Assembly (NCBI GenBank): GCA_037893245.1 | Contig: JBAIAA010000261.1 | Coordinates: 2,170,001-2,234,000, forward strand | Source of the DNA: Crossaster papposus | Lineage: Eukaryota > Echinodermata > Asteroidea > Velatida > Solasteridae | Direction: 5' to 3' | DNA length: 64,000 bases | Part shown: piece after piece, positions 30,231 to 40,833 of the stretch | How the letters are laid out: each line of letters starts with the position of its first letter | How positions within the stretch are numbered: the first letter of the stretch is position 1 | Program-made: the position numbers and the translations under genes | Notes under the pieces: model-generated | What the model saw: the letters and a program-made list of their open reading frames with translations, nothing else | The model's database searches: none | What the model was told of the DNA's origin: nothing

Positions 30231-31360
30231 GGTTTCAACAGGGTAATAACAGTAATCTTTGAACTTGGAAATTATTAGCTTGGATTGCTATAATTTTACT
30301 GTTGTTACCCCCCCCCCCCCCCCCCGGTACTCAAGTTCCCAATGTTATAACCAATTCAAGCCTTTCACCATTACCCACATTACCTGTATTATCCTGTTGT
30401 TACCCGGTAAATTGTCGGTTTCAACAGGGTAATAACAGTAATATTTGAACTTGAAAATGTTGCTGGTATTGCTACTAATTTTACTGTTATTACTCAAGTT
30501 CCCAATGTTATAACCAATTCAAGCCTTTCATCATTACCCACATTAACTGTATTATCCTGTTGTTACTCGGTAAAATGTCGGTTTCAACAGGGTAATAACA
30601 GTAATATTAGAACTTGGAAATGTTACTGTTATTACTCAAGTTCCCGATGTTATAACCAATTCAACCCTTTCACCACATTACCCATATTACCTGTATTATC
30701 CTGTTGTTACTCGGTAACATGTTGGTTTCAACAGGGTAACAACAGTAATATTTGAACTTGGAAATGTTGCTAGGATTGCTATAATTTTACTGTTATTACT
30801 CAAGTTACCAATGTTATAACCAATTCAAGCCTTTCATCATTACCCACATTACCTGTATTATCCTGTTGTTACTCGATAAAATGTCGGTTTCAACAGGGTA
30901 ATAACAGTAATATTAGAACTTGGAAATGTTACTCTTATTACTCAAGTTCCCGATGTTATAACCAATTCAACCCTTTCACCACATTACCCATATTACCTGT
31001 ATTATCCTGTTGTTACTCGTAACATGTTGGTTTCAACAGGGTAACAACAGTAATATTTAAACTTGGAAATTTCGCTAGGATTGCTACAATTTTACTGTTA
31101 TTACTCAAGTTACCAATGTTATAACCAATTCAAGCCTTTCATCATTACCCACATTACCTGTATTATCCTGTTGTTACTCGGTAAAATGTCGGTTTCAACA
31201 GGGTAATAACAGTAATATTAGAACTTGGAAATGTTACTGTTATTACTCAAGTTCCCGATGTTATAACCAATTCAACCCTTTCACCACATTACCCATATTA
31301 CCTGTATTATCCTGTTGTTACTCGGTAACATGTTGGTTTCAACAGGGTAATAACGGTTAT
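30231..31360. repeat. alternating 162/143-bp tandem array (~305-bp dimer)
   Basis: The word GGTTTCAACAGGGTAA starts at about 30231, 30417, 30580, 30724, 30886, 31029, 31191 and 31334. After the first interval the spacing alternates 163, 144, 162, 143, 162, 143. The long and short units differ consistently. One set carries ATTAGAACTTGGAAATGTTA and a TAAAATGTCG before the word; the other carries a GCTA(G)GATTGCTA segment and AACATGTTG. A C-run sits at about 30310-30325. The array is non-coding. Confidence 0.92.
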
Positions 31361-32609
31361 ATTTGGACTTTGAAATTTGGTAGACCGGTGCACCATTTTT
31401 CAAGAGTTTTTCTCATCAGAAACAGATCCTGTCGGTCTCAAGGATCAATTAGATCCAATCCTTATATTAAAAAAACAAATATTAAGGAATTTATAACAAT
31501 TTCATTATCACACCGGTAATATCATTTGGGTAATAACACGGTAATATCGGTAAAATTTGGACTTAGTCAAATTTTGGGGTGATATTACCGGTAATATCGG
31601 TAACCGGTAACAACTTGCCCACTGGGTACAGTTAGTGCCATCACTTTTTTCACGTCACTGGTTCTCTCCATGTTTTCTTATGGAAAGAAGCTATTGTCAA
31701 CCAGCGGCAACCGTGCCCCGAGGTCTGGTTCCAAATAGTCGAGTAGATAGTCCAACCATTCTGCGTTCGAGTGACGTTAGTCGAACTATGGTTAACTTTA
31801 GTTCGCGCCCGAACTTATAGGTGCACTAGCCTAATTCAAGTCCCTTGAAAACAGTGTAAAATCAACAACGTTCGGGATCAAGTTTCATGCGAACCGACAT
31901 CACTGGGGTTTATGAAACAACGATCAGATTAGACCCCAACAGGGTACGTTATCATGACACAGTGCCTGAATGACTGCCACCCCCCCCCCCCCCCCCCCTG
32001 TTATTCCCTTTAAGAACTACCTTTTTATTTAGAGAATTGGAATAAACAGTGAATTTGCTTCATTATTTTTTAAAACCGGGGCCATAACTACAAATTAATG
32101 CCTACGTGATAGAGTCTCGACCAATCAGAAACTATAGGTATTTATTAATTCGCAACAAAATATTTGTACACGATCGGGCTTCTGTAAGTTTACCATTAAT
32201 TAAGGCCTGTTGACCTTCGCCTGATATTGAAGCCTGAAGCACACATTTCCGAGTTTACTGGTTCATTGGATTATCGGGCCACCGGACGTACTTATCGGAA
32301 TGGTGTGCGCAGAATAAATCGGACCCATGTATACATCAGACGCCTGGGGGAATTCAAACATGTTCGTGGTTTTTTTTTGCGTATTCGATTTCACAAGATT
32401 TATGTTAACTAATCAGAATCACGAAGGAAGTCACATGGTCCAAAATGGCGGCCCCCACCCAAGGCCGAGTCAGGGAAAAAAACTACCTCCCGAATATCTG
32501 GTTTGGGCAAATGTCGTCATATATTTCAAAACACGGTGTCCCCCGTTTGTGCCAGAACGTGCTCGCATGATTTATTGGAAATGGTCGTGAAATTCAGAAC
32601 GATCTATAA
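31361..32609. other. intergenic DNA, few recognisable features
   Basis: GGTAATATCGG words related to the preceding arrays continue to about 31612. A C-run lies at about 31979-31998. No gene is recognised; the short overlapping plus-strand frames at 32227-32748 have no family resemblance. Confidence 0.4.
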
Positions 32610-32614
32610 CGTGA

Positions 32615-32960
32615 CCGCCCAGCAGGCACCGAACGTCAGACTGACGTTGTATAATGGTCGTTTCATTGTCGCAACGTCGGATCAATCATTCCTAACCTTA
32701 AATCGACGTTGTTTTCGTGGACTAAAGGACGGAACGTTATCATTATAACGTCTGTCGGACGTTGTTTTAGTGTTGACAATTAACGTCAGAACTTGACATT
32801 ACAACAACGTTGCAGTGTAGTTGGTACTTGGTCACAAATATTACCAAACGTAATTTCAACCATGACATGACGTTGTTTTGTCGACGTCTCTACAACGCCC
32901 TGAAGAACAACGTTATATTATTGTTATTCTTGATTCATTAGTTAAGTCAGCAAAATATCC
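32615..32960. repeat. AACGTT/GACGTTGT-rich dispersed repeat
   Basis: AACGTCAGA, GACGTTGT, CAACGTTG and similar words recur on both strands about fifteen times. It begins after CCAGCAGGCACCGAACGTCA. This is the texture of a widespread short DNA-transposon-derived repeat in animal genomes, but the termini are not clear here. Confidence 0.5.
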
Positions 32961-33269
32961 TAATTGGATACATCAACGCTAACTTGCGCGCTGCGTGTAG
33001 AAATAGACTATCTTCAGGAAGTATGTACTATTAAAAATTGCTGACATGTCCCTTGAATTCAGCTAGGTTGCACTGTTCACAGCAACTGGGGAGTCAGAGT
33101 AAATTACAGTTCTTAACAGTTGACACAAAGAAGGAATCTTGGAAGGCCCTGCATGGCTTTGTGACTGACTTGAATGAATTTCTGGTTGTTTTCCCTAGTG
33201 TTCATTAGGCTGAACATGGTTGTGTAGTGGAATGTCGACCAACCCATTTTTCATCTTGTACAGCATACA

Positions 33270-33850
33270 TAATTTATGTTGTTTCCTTCTGCTCTGCAAT
33301 GTGTTCTATCCCAGCAGATCTTTCAAAAGTTTAGTAACAATTCCTGTCTCCCTTCGGTAGTTTCCTGTGCAAAATCTAGCTGCTTGACGTTGAACTCTAT
33401 GATGTTTTGCTTTGCTCAGGGGCCCCATGGAGAAGCGGCATATTCCAAGAGCTGCCTCACTAAACTCAAATAGGCAGTTGTTTTAACTTCACTTTCTTGA
33501 TTGTCTCTTGAATATGGGCATTCCAAGTAGGCCTAAGTGTATTTGAGATGGAACACTGTCCAAAACTTGGTTGCAAAACTTATTCATGCTGAGGTGGATT
33601 TCTTTTGCCAATGGTCATGGTACAACACTTGCTTGAATTAAAATTCATTAACCAAGTATCTTGCCAGCTTTCCAGGAGTTTCAGGTAATTTTGCAAGGTG
33701 CTAGTGTCCCCATTAGTAGAAATTTGAGTATAGAGCAAGCAGTCGTCTGCAAAAAGTCTGGTCTGGAAGATGATGTCATTTGGCAAGTCGTTGATATACA
33801 ATAAAACCAAAGTGGACGGGTGACAGTACCTGGGAGGGATGTATGACCAT
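33270..33850 (-). pseudogene. LINE reverse transcriptase remnant
   Basis: Reading leftward, the minus strand encodes LLYINDLPNDI, TRLFADDCLLYTQI (catalytic FADD), LQNYLKLLESWQDTWLMNFNSSKC and, after frameshifts, RQLLEYAASPWGP, VQRQAARFCTGNYRRETG and TKLLKDLLG. These are the catalytic, thumb and downstream words of Jockey/CR1-group LINE proteins (FADDC, W.M.FN..KC, LEYAA.VW.P, VQR.AARF). Stops and frame changes make it dead, and both ends are truncated. Confidence 0.85.
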
Positions 33851-35015
33851 TGTTGACAACTTGTTAAATACGCCCCGTCAGAAAATCAGAACCCTTGTTA
33901 AGATCTCCCCACTTAGTCCATTAATACTGAATTTGTCCCTTTCTACATCAAACCTGTGTGAATTAATTTCACCAGAAATGGTTTGGAACCATGCGTTTGC
34001 GTGCGTGAACATGTGCATTATGTTTTCTGTTTTTCCCTAAACAGAAAACGTAATATCAATTGAGCAAAACTTCAGCACAGTAGGCAGGGGCGTCAATCCC
34101 ATTTCAAATGTGGGGGGACATTACTGAAGTCAAGAATTATTAGAGGGGTTTAGCATGCACATTATACAAACGTCAACGCGTGTGCACAAGAGATGTTGGC
34201 ACGGCCAGCATATCATGCGGCCGGCATAATTATGACAAGCCCAGACGGCGAGCGTCTTCCTGTTTTAGATTGTTTACTTATCCTATTTCAAATGTCTGGT
34301 TGAAAGGAAACCAACCTCATGTTTTACCGTTCTCGAGAAAACCCTGTGGTTTACATCGGGGCGCAGTGGTCCCCTGACTCTAACACATACCTATTTACTC
34401 GATAACAAATTGTCAAGTCGAAAATTTAAACATGGATAATTTGTTTAGGAACTAAAGTGCATTTAATACTAGCTTGGTAATTTTAATTCTTACTTTTCTG
34501 GTGAAAATAATTCGAAAAAAATGTTATCCCTGGAAACTATTAGAAACTATTTCCACAAACGAAATGGTGCAAAGGATTTTGAATGTTGTTTAGAAACACA
34601 AGAAAACCTGGAATAATTCCCATCTGCATTTTTGTCGGTGTCCTGTAAAATTAATGAGATAAGGTTTTATCCGTTTACTTTTTCAAATAAGTTACGGAGA
34701 AGTATCTTGAAAAGTATTTATCAAGTATCTTGAAAGTATTAAGCCCAGATTCAATCGGAGGTGCCGGTATTTGTTTTATTCCACCGTCGAATTAATTCAA
34801 ATAATAAATCCCAAGTCTTTGAACTTTGATTGACGGCCAACTGATAACAGTAGAAATTTCCACGAAGTTATTTGTCATTGTTTCCGAGTGTGATGGAAGT
34901 GAAGAATAAAATGTTCAGTTATGGTAAAATGAATGAACAACCACTATTAAAATGCAAGTGAAATGTTCGGGCAAAGATCTCTTGCGCCGCGCATTTGGTC
35001 GTCTGCTACGCGTAC

Positions 35016-35252
35016 TTAAACCTTTGCTTCGCGTCTTCGGCTTCGGTTCGCCCGCGACTTCGGAATCACTGAGAAGTAAATACAAATGAAGGAAATAGAA
35101 ATATCCGACTTTTGTATAAGTTCATATCAACTGATTGAATGTTTCTGAAGCACAACAGGCACCCGAATGTGGCTGGAGTTCTCGCAGTAGGCTAAAATCC
35201 CCTTGATCCTAAAACGAAGACAAATCCGAACCCAGAGATTAAAAAAGCCCTA
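35016..35252. mobile_element. MITE-like element, family 1, copy 2
   Basis: This shares its body with 485-729 (CTTCGGAATCACTGAGAAGT, TTGAATGTTTCTGAAGCACA then ACAGGC, AATGTGGCTGGAG) and ends in AAAAAAGCCCTA. It is more diverged at the left end. Confidence 0.6.
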
Positions 35253-35637
35253 AAAGTGCGCCCCCAAGTGGTACGGTAGATATTAGTTAATACTTATACT
35301 GCGATTTGATTGATTGTCAGCTTTGCGAAGGTTCGCTAGAGTTAAGTTGAACACGATCGATCAAGCACAGCCAATGGCACACGCACTTCACTGAACTTTC
35401 GTAAACACAAAACTTTCTCAAACTAGGCTACAACTTTACCAAAAACACAGATTTCAACCACAACCGAAATCCACACACAGCCTACATGATACAGTATGAA
35501 TTTGGCTGCAGAACATCATTTACTGAATTATCGATTTCAGGGGCTATGTTACAGCAACAAATAATACAAATTTAGGACAAAAGTGAGATTACGTCTGGAC
35601 GAGATAACGCCTGTTTTCACGCGAACAGTATGTGTTC

Positions 35638-36740
35638 ATGGCCCTGTCACACCAGAACGTTTTAGGACAACGCGTGAGTAGCGCGTTAAAAATAGTTGAT
35701 ACGCTGGCAAACCCTGAACTTCCACAGAAAAAGTCAAGTGGAATAGTGATTTCAGCGTGTCCATAACGCGTTGTTAACGGGTTCATAGCGTTCGCCAGCG
35801 CGTTCCAACGCGCGCCAGCGTACTGCAACGACCACATGATTAGTTGTTTAAAAAGCCGACGCGCTAATACACCAATGGCCCTGTCACACCAGAACGTTTT
35901 AGGCCAACGTGTTGGAATTTCGGTAACACGCGGGTAAACGTTGACCAACGCTAGGCCAGCGTTCGCAACACGCTAAGCGCGTTACCCACACGCTGGAACA
36001 CGCTGTCACACGCTGAGGCAAAAATACATTTTTCAACATATCTAAAATTTTCAGCGTTTGCCAGCGTGTGACTGCACACGCTGGCGGCGCGCAGGATGGT
36101 CGTTACTTACGCGTCGAACGCGCTAGACGATCGTTACCAACCCACTACTCACACGCTAGCGACCCGCTGTCGTATTTTTACTATAAATCAGTGATACGTT
36201 CCTCACACGCTGAGCGCGTTCCTCACACGATACTCACGCGCTGGCATACGCTATGAACCCGTTATCAACCTGTATGGACACGCTGAAATCACGGTTCCAC
36301 TTGACTTTTTCTGTGAAATTTCAGCGATTGCCAGCGTATCAACTATTTTAACGCGCTACTCATGCATTGGCCTAAAACGTTCTGGGGTGACAGGGCCATA
36401 ACCAGCGTGTCGCCAGAGTACGCCAGCGTACGCCAGCGTGCGCCAGCGTGTGAGTAGCGGGTTGATAACGATCGTCTAGCGTGTTCGACGCGTGAGTAAC
36501 AAACCTCCAACGCTCCGCCAGCGTGTGCAGCCACACGCTGGCAAACGCTGGAAATTGTATGTATGTTGAAAAAATTATGTTTTCCTCAGCGTGTGACAGC
36601 ATGTCCCAGCGCGTGAGTAACGCGCTCAGCGTGTTGCTAACGCTGGCCTAGCGTTGGTCAGCGTTTGCCAGCGTGTTGCCAAAATTACAACACGTTACTC
36701 ACGCGTTGGCCTAAAAATTGTTCTGGTGTGACAGGCCCAT
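35638..36740. repeat. interleaved inverted repeats A-B-A'-B'
   Basis: Four blocks can be read: A (about 35638-35875), B (35876-36180), A' (36181-36401, inverted A) and B' (36405-36740, inverted B). A and B both start ATGGCCCTGTCACACCAGAA. All blocks are dense in ACGCTGG, CACACGCT and GCGTGAGTA. No coding region is present; several short frames are translations of the CGCTGG word. Confidence 0.7.
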
Positions 36741-36741
36741 C

Positions 36742-36778
36742 ACGTACATGTATATGTACATGTACATGTACACGTACG
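36742..36778. repeat. (TGTACA)n palindromic microsatellite
   Basis: A run of ATGTACATGTACATGTACAC is followed by CGTACG. Confidence 0.85.
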
Positions 36779-37451
36779 AACTACACGTAAAGATCGAGTT
36801 CGCGCGCGCACTTACGCCTGCACAGGGCGGCCAAACCCACAGTATTAGCGCGTTAACGTCAGGTTCTGTTGGCTCCGCAGCCGTTGTTGGACTTGGATGG
36901 ACTCCGTGTAAATCCGTCACACTTACGCCGCCGCTCCGCTATTCTTGACAGTTTCCGCTACAGTACATATTGCCCTATTATGAGATACACGAGTTCAAAA
37001 ACATGGGGGGGGACATTTGATATTGTGTCCCCCACCCTTCAAAATATGGGGGGGACGTGTCCCCCTGTCCCCCCCAGGATTGACGCCCATGACAGTAGGC
37101 CTTGTTGTTAAACATCCTCTTTAACACTTTGACTAAATTTGTAGCATCAAACTAAATGAAAATATATTTACTTCTATTCTATTTTCCCCCGAAAACACAA
37201 TACACTTACACAGTAATTGCGGTCTTTGTACTATTCGTTTGTACTAATTGTAAGATGATTTATTGTAAACATTTGACGTGGCGATCATTACCGAAATCCC
37301 CATAGTAAATAAATAAAATAATAACTGTATTTATTCCTAGTTCAATAAAGCTAAAAGCCACTAATAAAACGAACTGTGCCTTTTGTCTTTTTGATAAGCT
37401 GAACAATTTCCGCTCCGTTTGTGTTCCAAGTTGTAAATATTGTAGTATCAA

Positions 37452-38390
37452 TTTGTGTTTAATGGGAAGTAGCGTAATCATACATGTTACTTACGGTTTT
37501 TTTAATTATTAGAACGATTCTCGGTCACATGGGAAGGACATTAAAATGAAGGTCGTGTAATACTGGGTTATGGGGAATTGTCTTTCTTTTTCAGTGAGAC
37601 TATTAGTTTTTTTTATTCAAATAGAGTGCTTATGCACGAAGGTAGCACAGATAGACCGGTTTATGCAGGCATACTTCAAGGAATGATCAGTTTATTTTTT
37701 TTGAGTTTTTATTGATCAATCCTAGAGTTTGCTGCTGTGAATCAGAACTCTTTCTATATGGAAAGGGAAGGGTGTTTATGGGAGTTGTCACAAGTCAGAA
37801 CTTAATTTTCCTCATCGTTTTCTTTATTTTTTGGGGGATGCTGAAACAGTTCTGCTGCATGAGGTATCGTTGGATTTTAGGTGTGTGGCTGGTCTGCAGA
37901 TGTGTAATTATGATTTGCTGGTATGCCAGCAGTGTGGTTGCGTAACTATACTGCCCAGAGCGTAATTCATAATTTAAGTTTTTATTCCTTAGTGATATAC
38001 GCTTCATGGGAGGTCAGTTCAGGCCACATTTTTTTCGGCGAGATTTCAGTCAGAAGGAATGGGGGGGGGGGGGGGGGGGGGGGTGTTTCGTGTACAAGTT
38101 TCAAAAGAACCCCTCCGTGCTTTTCGTTATTTTGTTTGAGACGCGGAAAAGGTTCTGTTGACAAGTATCATATGGATTGTTTTTGTGACTGGTCTACAGA
38201 GATATAGGTCTTTAATTGTACGTTATCTAGTGGGTATGCCAGAAGGTGGTTGTTTGACTGGCCTCTCCAGAGCGTAATTCTTAACTCTTTTTTTCTTTTT
38301 TTATGTAAGACACGCATCTGGGGGGTCAGTTCTAGCCACATTATCTCTGCTAGATGACAGTCCGTGGTTGGAGTTCGTGGACAGGCAATT
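37452..38390. repeat. left 0.94-kb inverted arm around the Penelope-like remnant
   Basis: From TTTGTGTTTAATGGGAAGTA to TTCGTGGACAGGCAATT this is a near-perfect inverted copy of 40691-41625, including a G-run at about 38058-38082 that is a C-run in the partner. In Penelope-like elements repeated ends may be direct or inverted, so the arms may be pseudo-LTRs. Confidence 0.85.
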
Positions 38391-38750
38391 ACATCAAACG
38401 TCTGCAGGCCAATTGGGTTAGGCATTCCCTAAAAGCGGGGGTTTCAAACCCTGTCTCTGGTTTTGGCGACGCGATGACTGGTTTGTGTATTGCAACAGTG
38501 GTCCATTTGTTCTTAGTTCACTCAGTGATTGATTATTACCGGTGATAATATGCCGTCCCCTCTTTTTTCCCCTTTTTTGGAAGGGGAGCAGGGCATATTT
38601 TCTGTGCTATATCATGCACGTCATCAGCCACCATCTTATAGTTCAATTTTCTTTCCTTGTTTGTATTTGTGTGTCTGTTTATATGACAAGTGGCAAGGAC
38701 AAGTATCGGCTTTTTTAGTGGGGTGGGGGTGGGGGTTTGTCTTGACTTAT
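38391..38750. other. spacer between left arm and Penelope RT stop
   Basis: In the reverse transcriptase orientation this is the 3' untranslated side. I see no GIY-YIG endonuclease sequence here in any frame. G- and T-rich runs are present. Confidence 0.5.
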
Positions 38751-40455
38751 TTATTTTGTTTTAGTCTTGAGATCCATTTCTTTGATCATTGTTTTGGTCT
38801 TCCAATAGTTCCAATAAAATTTGCAGATTCTCCTCATCAAGATTTTGTTCCTCTTGGTTGGATTGTGGGGTGCTTTAATCCTAGATCGAACAAGTTCATC
38901 TTTTATGTTTTTGTGCCTTTTGTATGCCAGGATGGGTTGGGTATCAAAAATCCTATTTAGATATTCGTTATCGCTAATTAAGGGCCAGTGTTTGAGGATG
39001 GCCCGTTTGAGAGCTGGGTGCGCGACATGTGGGTATAGTATGGTAGGACAAACACCAGTGGGATATTGTTTTTGTTTTTTTCACGCTTAGGGTCCGCGGG
39101 AGTCTTGCCCCTTTGAGAAAGGAGGGCTAGGTCTTCGTTTGTGTATCCGCGCTTTTGAAGTTTGTCTTTGAAGAATTCAACCCTCTCCTCAAAATCGTTT
39201 AAATGGGTACATATACGTTTGTATCTGGTCACTTCGCCCTTGATTAATCCGCCAAATACCGACTTAGGGTGTGCTGAATCTCGAGCTAGGTACTGAAATG
39301 TATCAGTTTTTTGGTAGCTACTCGAGTATCCAATATCCCTTCATGTATAAATCGTTCGCCCTTGTAGATAATAAGGTCGAGAAAAGTCACCTGGCGTTGC
39401 GAGATCTCAGACGTGAATTTCAGCGTTGGATGAATTTTATTAAGTGATTGCACTAGGTCAGCAGCCTGCTTTTCATTTCCGTTAAAGATTATAAGAACAT
39501 CGTCTCTATATCTCATGTAGCTCACAATTGAGGGATTGTGAGGGGGAATTTTGTCTTGTTCGTATTTGAATAGGGTTATGTCACAAATCTCCGGACTGCA
39601 TTCGCTGCCCATGGCCACGCCAATTTTTTGTCTGAAAAACTTGCCATTGAAATCAAACGTGTTTCGACGCATAATGAGTTCAAGGAGACTTCGCGCGTGG
39701 TCTGTCGTGGGCTTGGGTATTGCGTATAGTCTGTCGTCGGCCATTGCAAGTGCGTCACAAACTGATTCAATTGCCTCATCTTGTGGGCAGTTAGTGTACA
39801 TGGATACTATATCCAATGTTATCAATAGGTTATCTTGTTCCAATGTCAGGTTATTTAGTTTTTCAAGCACATGCCCGGAATCGCGTGTGTATGTGCTTTG
39901 CTGTTTGACAATTGGGAGCAAGAAATAGTCCATGTATTTGGATATCGATTGAGTCGGTCCTCCGCAACCACTAATGATTGGCCTCCCCACGAACCGTGAA
40001 CTTTCGGTAGGAGGTAAAGGCAAGGTGTTTTCATGTCGTGTTTGCGGGGGTTAAGAAACTCAGATATGTCTTTCGATATGAGTCCGTCCACGTAGAGTTG
40101 GCGTATGGCTTGAGAGACTAATTCCGCGGTTTCATCGGTCAGGTCCCTGTTAATTTCTTCATAGTGGGGGCCTGTTAATTGTCGTGTCCCTTCACGTATG
40201 TAGTCTTGTTTGTTAAGGACGCATACACCGCGGCCCTTATCGAATTGTTTGATGATAATATCCTGTCTTTTCTTAAGGCCAGATAGCGCAACACGTTCTG
40301 CTTTTGTTATATTTAGTTTGACATTTTGACATTTTGGCAGGAAAACTGGTAGGGATAAGGGTAGCAGTACTGATAGAATCGTTTTTGGACATGATTTAAA
40401 ACAATTTTTGGAAGTTTTTGTGGCTCTGAAAAGAGCCGTTGGGTTTTGTTTTGTT
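38751..40455 (-). pseudogene. Penelope-like element reverse transcriptase, frameshifted
   Basis: The minus-strand frames read in order: a start region with LNITKAERVALSGLKKRQ, IIIKQFDKGRGVCVLNKQDY and PCLYLLPKVH (to about 40000). Then, after a frameshift, come RFVGRPIISGCGG, LLITLDIVSMYTNCP (motif A Asp), IGVAMGSECSP, SYMRYRDDVLIIF (catalytic YRDD) and QVTFLDLIIYKGERF. After a second shift near 39306 comes YLARDSAHPKSVFGGLIKGE then RYKRIC. A third shift near 38990 leads into ILKHWPLISDNEYLNRIF and ILAYKRHKNIKDELVRS. These are hallmark Penelope-family words. The protein stops at 38751 without a GIY-YIG nuclease domain. Three frameshifts make it a pseudogene, though one lies in an A-run and could be a sequencing error. 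Confidence 0.92.
40422..40437 (-). promoter_or_regulatory. histone-type 3' stem-loop sequence
   Basis: The minus strand reads GGCTCTTTTCAGAGCC, preceded by CCCAAC and followed by ACAAAAAC. This is a perfect match to the conserved 6-bp stem and 4-base loop of metazoan replication-dependent histone mRNAs; known flanks are CCAAA and ACCCA. The six stem pairs all form. It lies at the very start of the Penelope-like coding remnant, just after an upstream open frame ends. No histone gene is visible. In histone mRNA this element binds SLBP and directs cleavage without a poly(A) tail; a role here is inference. Confidence 0.75.
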
Positions 40456-40470
40456 TACGGTTGAGGTGAA

Positions 40471-40833
40471 CTACTTGCGGCTCCCAGCCCTTGATGTGGG
40501 GTAGATGCCCATCTTCCGCTCGGCCGCATCGACGATGATTTCAAAGACCTGTTTGGCTCGGCCCCTCTCCACCCTGTCGTGTATTTCAGCTTCTATCAAG
40601 CTCAAACCCGCCGTTTTTGCCTTAGCATACCGAGACTCAACCGAGGCAAGTTCCGATTTGTAGCGTATCAGAGTTATTTGACCCAGTTCCAATTGCCTGT
40701 CCACGAACTCCAACCACGGACTGTCATCTAGCAGAGATAATGTGGCTAGAACTGACCCCCCAGATGCGTGTCTTACATAAAAAAAAAGAAAAAAAGAGTT
40801 AAGAATTACGCTCTGGAGAGGCCAGTCAAACAA
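40471..40833 (-). CDS. hypothetical ORF upstream of the Penelope-like RT
   Basis: This 120-codon minus-strand frame starts inside the right inverted arm and ends 33 bases before the histone-type stem-loop. The part outside the arm (ELGQITLIRYKSELASVESR, RVERGRAKQVFEIIVD) is charged and looks helical, with a protein-like composition. The first ~25 residues are hydrophobic and lie in the arm, so the true start is uncertain; MFDW is just the first Met. It may be the N-terminal part or ORF1 of the Penelope-like element. I do not recognise a domain. Confidence 0.45.
   Translation of the reverse strand: MFDWPLQSVILNSFFLFFYVRHASGGSVLATLSLLDDSPWLEFVDRQLELGQITLIRYKSELASVESRYAKAKTAGLSLIEAEIHDRVERGRAKQVFEIIVDAAERKMGIYPTSRAGSRK

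Larger units (their letters stand above)
34085..37091. mobile_element. 3.0-kb hAT-like non-autonomous element, TSD ACAGTAGG
   Basis: The termini CAGGGGCGTCAATCC (left) and, reverse complemented, CATGGGCGTCAATCC (right) match at 14 of 15 bases. The 8-bp word ACAGTAGG sits immediately outside both (34077-34084, 37092-37099). An 8-bp duplication and ends starting with CA are typical of hAT transposons. Sub-terminal G-runs (GGGGGGACA) are also inverted at the two ends. I find no transposase; the interior holds a MITE copy and the interleaved inverted repeats. It is best read as a non-autonomous carrier of other elements. Confidence 0.85.

Noticed and set aside
31385-31435. Hammerhead ribozyme-like CTGATGAG word on the minus strand, of interest because Penelope elements can carry hammerheads
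   Set aside because: The stem II and GAAA positions do not fit the hammerhead core, and the site is not in the Penelope arms.
36068-36602. Short frames with repeated SHAERW- or HAGAR-like words on both strands
   Set aside because: They are translations of the ACGCTGG/GCGTGAG repeat words in the interleaved palindromes.
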